A model generated the notes under the pieces. It was not told where the DNA came from and did no database searches. It saw only the letters and a list, made by a program, of their open reading frames with translations. A stretch of 7,650 nucleotides of DNA from DATKEH01 sp035546355 (GTDB taxonomy: Bacteria; Acidobacteriota; Thermoanaerobaculia; Multivoradales; JAIOJS01), in NCBI GenBank assembly GCA_035546355.1, contig DATKEH010000242.1, positions 1-7,650 on the forward strand, written 5' to 3'. The translations under genes were made by a program, and so were the position numbers. Below, in pieces: positions 1 to 7,650 of this stretch (position 1 is its first letter; every line of letters begins with the position of its first letter).

Positions 1-6588
<6,588 letters not shown>

Positions 6589-6599
<11 letters not shown>

Positions 6600-7650
6600 C
6601 GCGCGCCTCGCCGCCGATTACCCGCACCTTGGTGCCCGGCTTGAGGCCGGCCTGGCCGGCCACCACGACGCGGTCGCCGGCCTCCAGCCCCTGCCGCACC
6701 TCGACGTGCCGCGCGTCCTCGAGCAGCGGCAGGACCAGCAGACGCTCGACGGTGCCGTCCTCCTGCAGGCGGTAGACCCAGGCCTGGTCGTGGTCGAGCA
6801 CCAGCGCCCGCTTGGGCAGCAGCAGGGCGTCGGCGCGCACGTCGGTGACCAGCTGCACCTCGAGGAACATGCCGGGCAGCAGACCCTCGCGATGGGGGAC
6901 GCGCACGGTCACTTTGACGGTGCCGCTCTTGGGGTCGATGACCGGCGCCACGCGGTCGACGACGCCGGCGAACACCACCCCCGGCAGCGCCTGACTGGTG
7001 AGCCGCGCCGGCTGGCCCGCCCGCACCCGCGCCATCTCGCGCTCGGGAACGTAGACGCGCGCGACCAGCGAGTCGAAGTCGACGATCTGGAACAGCGGCT
7101 GGTCCATGGTCACGGGGTCGCCGAGCTTGACGGCGCGCTGCGTCACCGTGCCGGCGATCGGCGCCCGCACCTCGGTGTGGGCCAGCGCCTGGCGCGTGTC
7201 GGCGAGCTCGATCTCCAGCTGCTCGAGCTGGTGGCGCGTCTCGGTCAAGGTCTGCTCGCTGATCAGCTGCTGCTCGAACAGCTGCTTCTGCCGGTCGTGG
7301 TCGGCGCGGACCTTTTCGAGCTGGCCGCCGACCTTGGCCACCGCATGACGCTGCTCGTCGTCCTGCAGCTTGGCGAGCAGCTGCCCGCGGGCGACGCGGT
7401 CCCCCTCCTCGACGAGCAGCTGCACGACGCGGCGCAGCGACGGGCTCTGCGAGTGCACCGGCACCGACTCCTCGGCCTCGAGGTCGGTGGAGAAGCGCAG
7501 CACGGCCTCGATCGGCCCCCGCTCGAGAATCGCCACCTCGACCGGCGGGCGCTGCTCCTCCTCCTTCGCAGCCTCCTCGCTGGCTTCGTCGGCGGACTTC
7601 TCACTGGCGTTGGACTGGCCGCCGGCGCAGGCGCTCAGGCCGAGGGCGGC
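6589..7650 (-). CDS. RND efflux periplasmic adaptor subunit (HlyD/AcrA-type membrane fusion lipoprotein), 5' end cut by window edge
   Basis: This is the periplasmic adaptor that links the inner-membrane permeases encoded just downstream to an outer-membrane channel. The frame is open from the right edge (353 visible codons, TAG stop), so the start codon lies outside. An in-frame GTG at 7536 is not the start, because coding sequence continues upstream of it. The visible protein opens with the end of a signal peptide and a lipobox (L-S-A-C, Cys at visible residue 8), then an acidic Ser/Glu/Ala linker to about residue 36. Next come the first half of a lipoyl-like domain (about 64-99), a short alpha-hairpin (about 100-158), the second lipoyl half with the family motif VRAPIAGTV (from about 161), a beta-barrel (about 190-270, with LLPGMF) and a membrane-proximal domain ending GDRVVVAGQAGLKPGTKVRV. 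The hairpin tip has R-x3-L-x6-S, the pattern AcrA uses to contact TolC. Only about 15-20 residues should be missing. The family call is secure; substrate and gene name cannot be given. Confidence 0.95.
6606..6609 (-). promoter_or_regulatory. Ribosome binding site for the first RND permease
   Basis: GAGG lies six bases upstream of the GTG start at 6599, inside the adaptor coding sequence. It supports the GTG start: the next in-frame ATG/GTG/TTG codons are GTGs inside the first membrane helix, too late to be usable. The GTG precedes the adaptor TAG, giving an 11-base overlap (6589-6599) that should couple translation of the two genes. Confidence 0.6.
7258..7293 (-). other. Adaptor hairpin tip with R-x3-L-x6-S outer-membrane-channel docking motif
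   Basis: At the turn of the alpha-hairpin the protein reads RQKQLFEQQLIS, matching the R-x3-L-x6-S spacing conserved in AcrA and related adaptors that dock onto TolC. The Arg, Leu and Ser are visible residues 120, 124 and 131. The match predicts a TolC-type partner encoded elsewhere. The hairpin is short, about 30 residues per arm. Confidence 0.75.
7621..7650 (-). other. Lipoprotein signal peptide end and lipobox (LSA|C)
   Basis: The first visible residues of the adaptor read AALGLSAC, a small/hydrophobic run ending in a canonical lipobox with Leu at -3, Ser at -2, Ala at -1 and Cys at +1 (the TGC codon occupies 7629-7627). Signal peptidase II would cleave before this Cys, which would then be lipid-modified. 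The residue at +2 is Ala, not the inner-membrane-retention Asp found in AcrA. The charged n-region of the signal lies beyond the window edge, so the call rests on the lipobox, the hydrophobic residues before it and the adaptor family. Confidence 0.85.

Overview
The window is one block of minus-strand coding sequence for a tripartite RND-type efflux pump from a Gram-negative bacterium with very GC-rich DNA (roughly 70% by eye). The Gram-negative assignment rests on gene content: a lipoprotein periplasmic adaptor plus inner-membrane RND permeases only make sense in a double-membraned cell. I cannot name the phylum from sequence alone; the base composition and the two unlike permeases fit several high-GC groups (Acidobacteriota, deltaproteobacterial lineages, Gemmatimonadota, some gammaproteobacteria).

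Layout in the direction of transcription, right to left. (1) 7650-6589: a periplasmic adaptor (membrane fusion protein) whose first residues lie beyond the right edge. The visible part begins inside its lipoprotein signal peptide. (2) 6599-2991: a complete RND permease of 1202 codons, starting at a GTG inside the last codons of the adaptor gene. (3) 2991-1: a second, clearly different RND permease, whose ATG shares one base with the stop codon of the first. It is open for 997 codons and runs off the left edge just before its last membrane helix. There is no intergenic space, so no promoter, operator or terminator is expected or seen. Both internal junctions have a plausible ribosome binding site inside the upstream gene, consistent with translational coupling of a single operon.

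Working together, the permeases would take up substrate from the periplasm or outer leaflet using the proton gradient. The lipid-anchored adaptor would bridge them to a TolC-like outer-membrane channel: its hairpin carries the R-x3-L-x6-S channel-docking pattern. No channel gene is in the window. The adaptor-permease-permease order recalls mdtABC, where two different permeases form a mixed trimer, but the two proteins here look much less alike than MdtB and MdtC.

The unusual parts are in the first permease: an approximately 55-residue Arg/Pro/Ala-rich cytoplasmic N-terminal extension, a charged low-complexity insert just before TM2, and an extra hydrophobic block between TM6 and TM7. Both permeases lack the second TM4 aspartate and the TM10 lysine of the AcrB proton relay. 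Several very long open frames on the opposite strand are composition artefacts. I see no evidence for a wholly new system; this is an RND pump operon with some atypical structural features.
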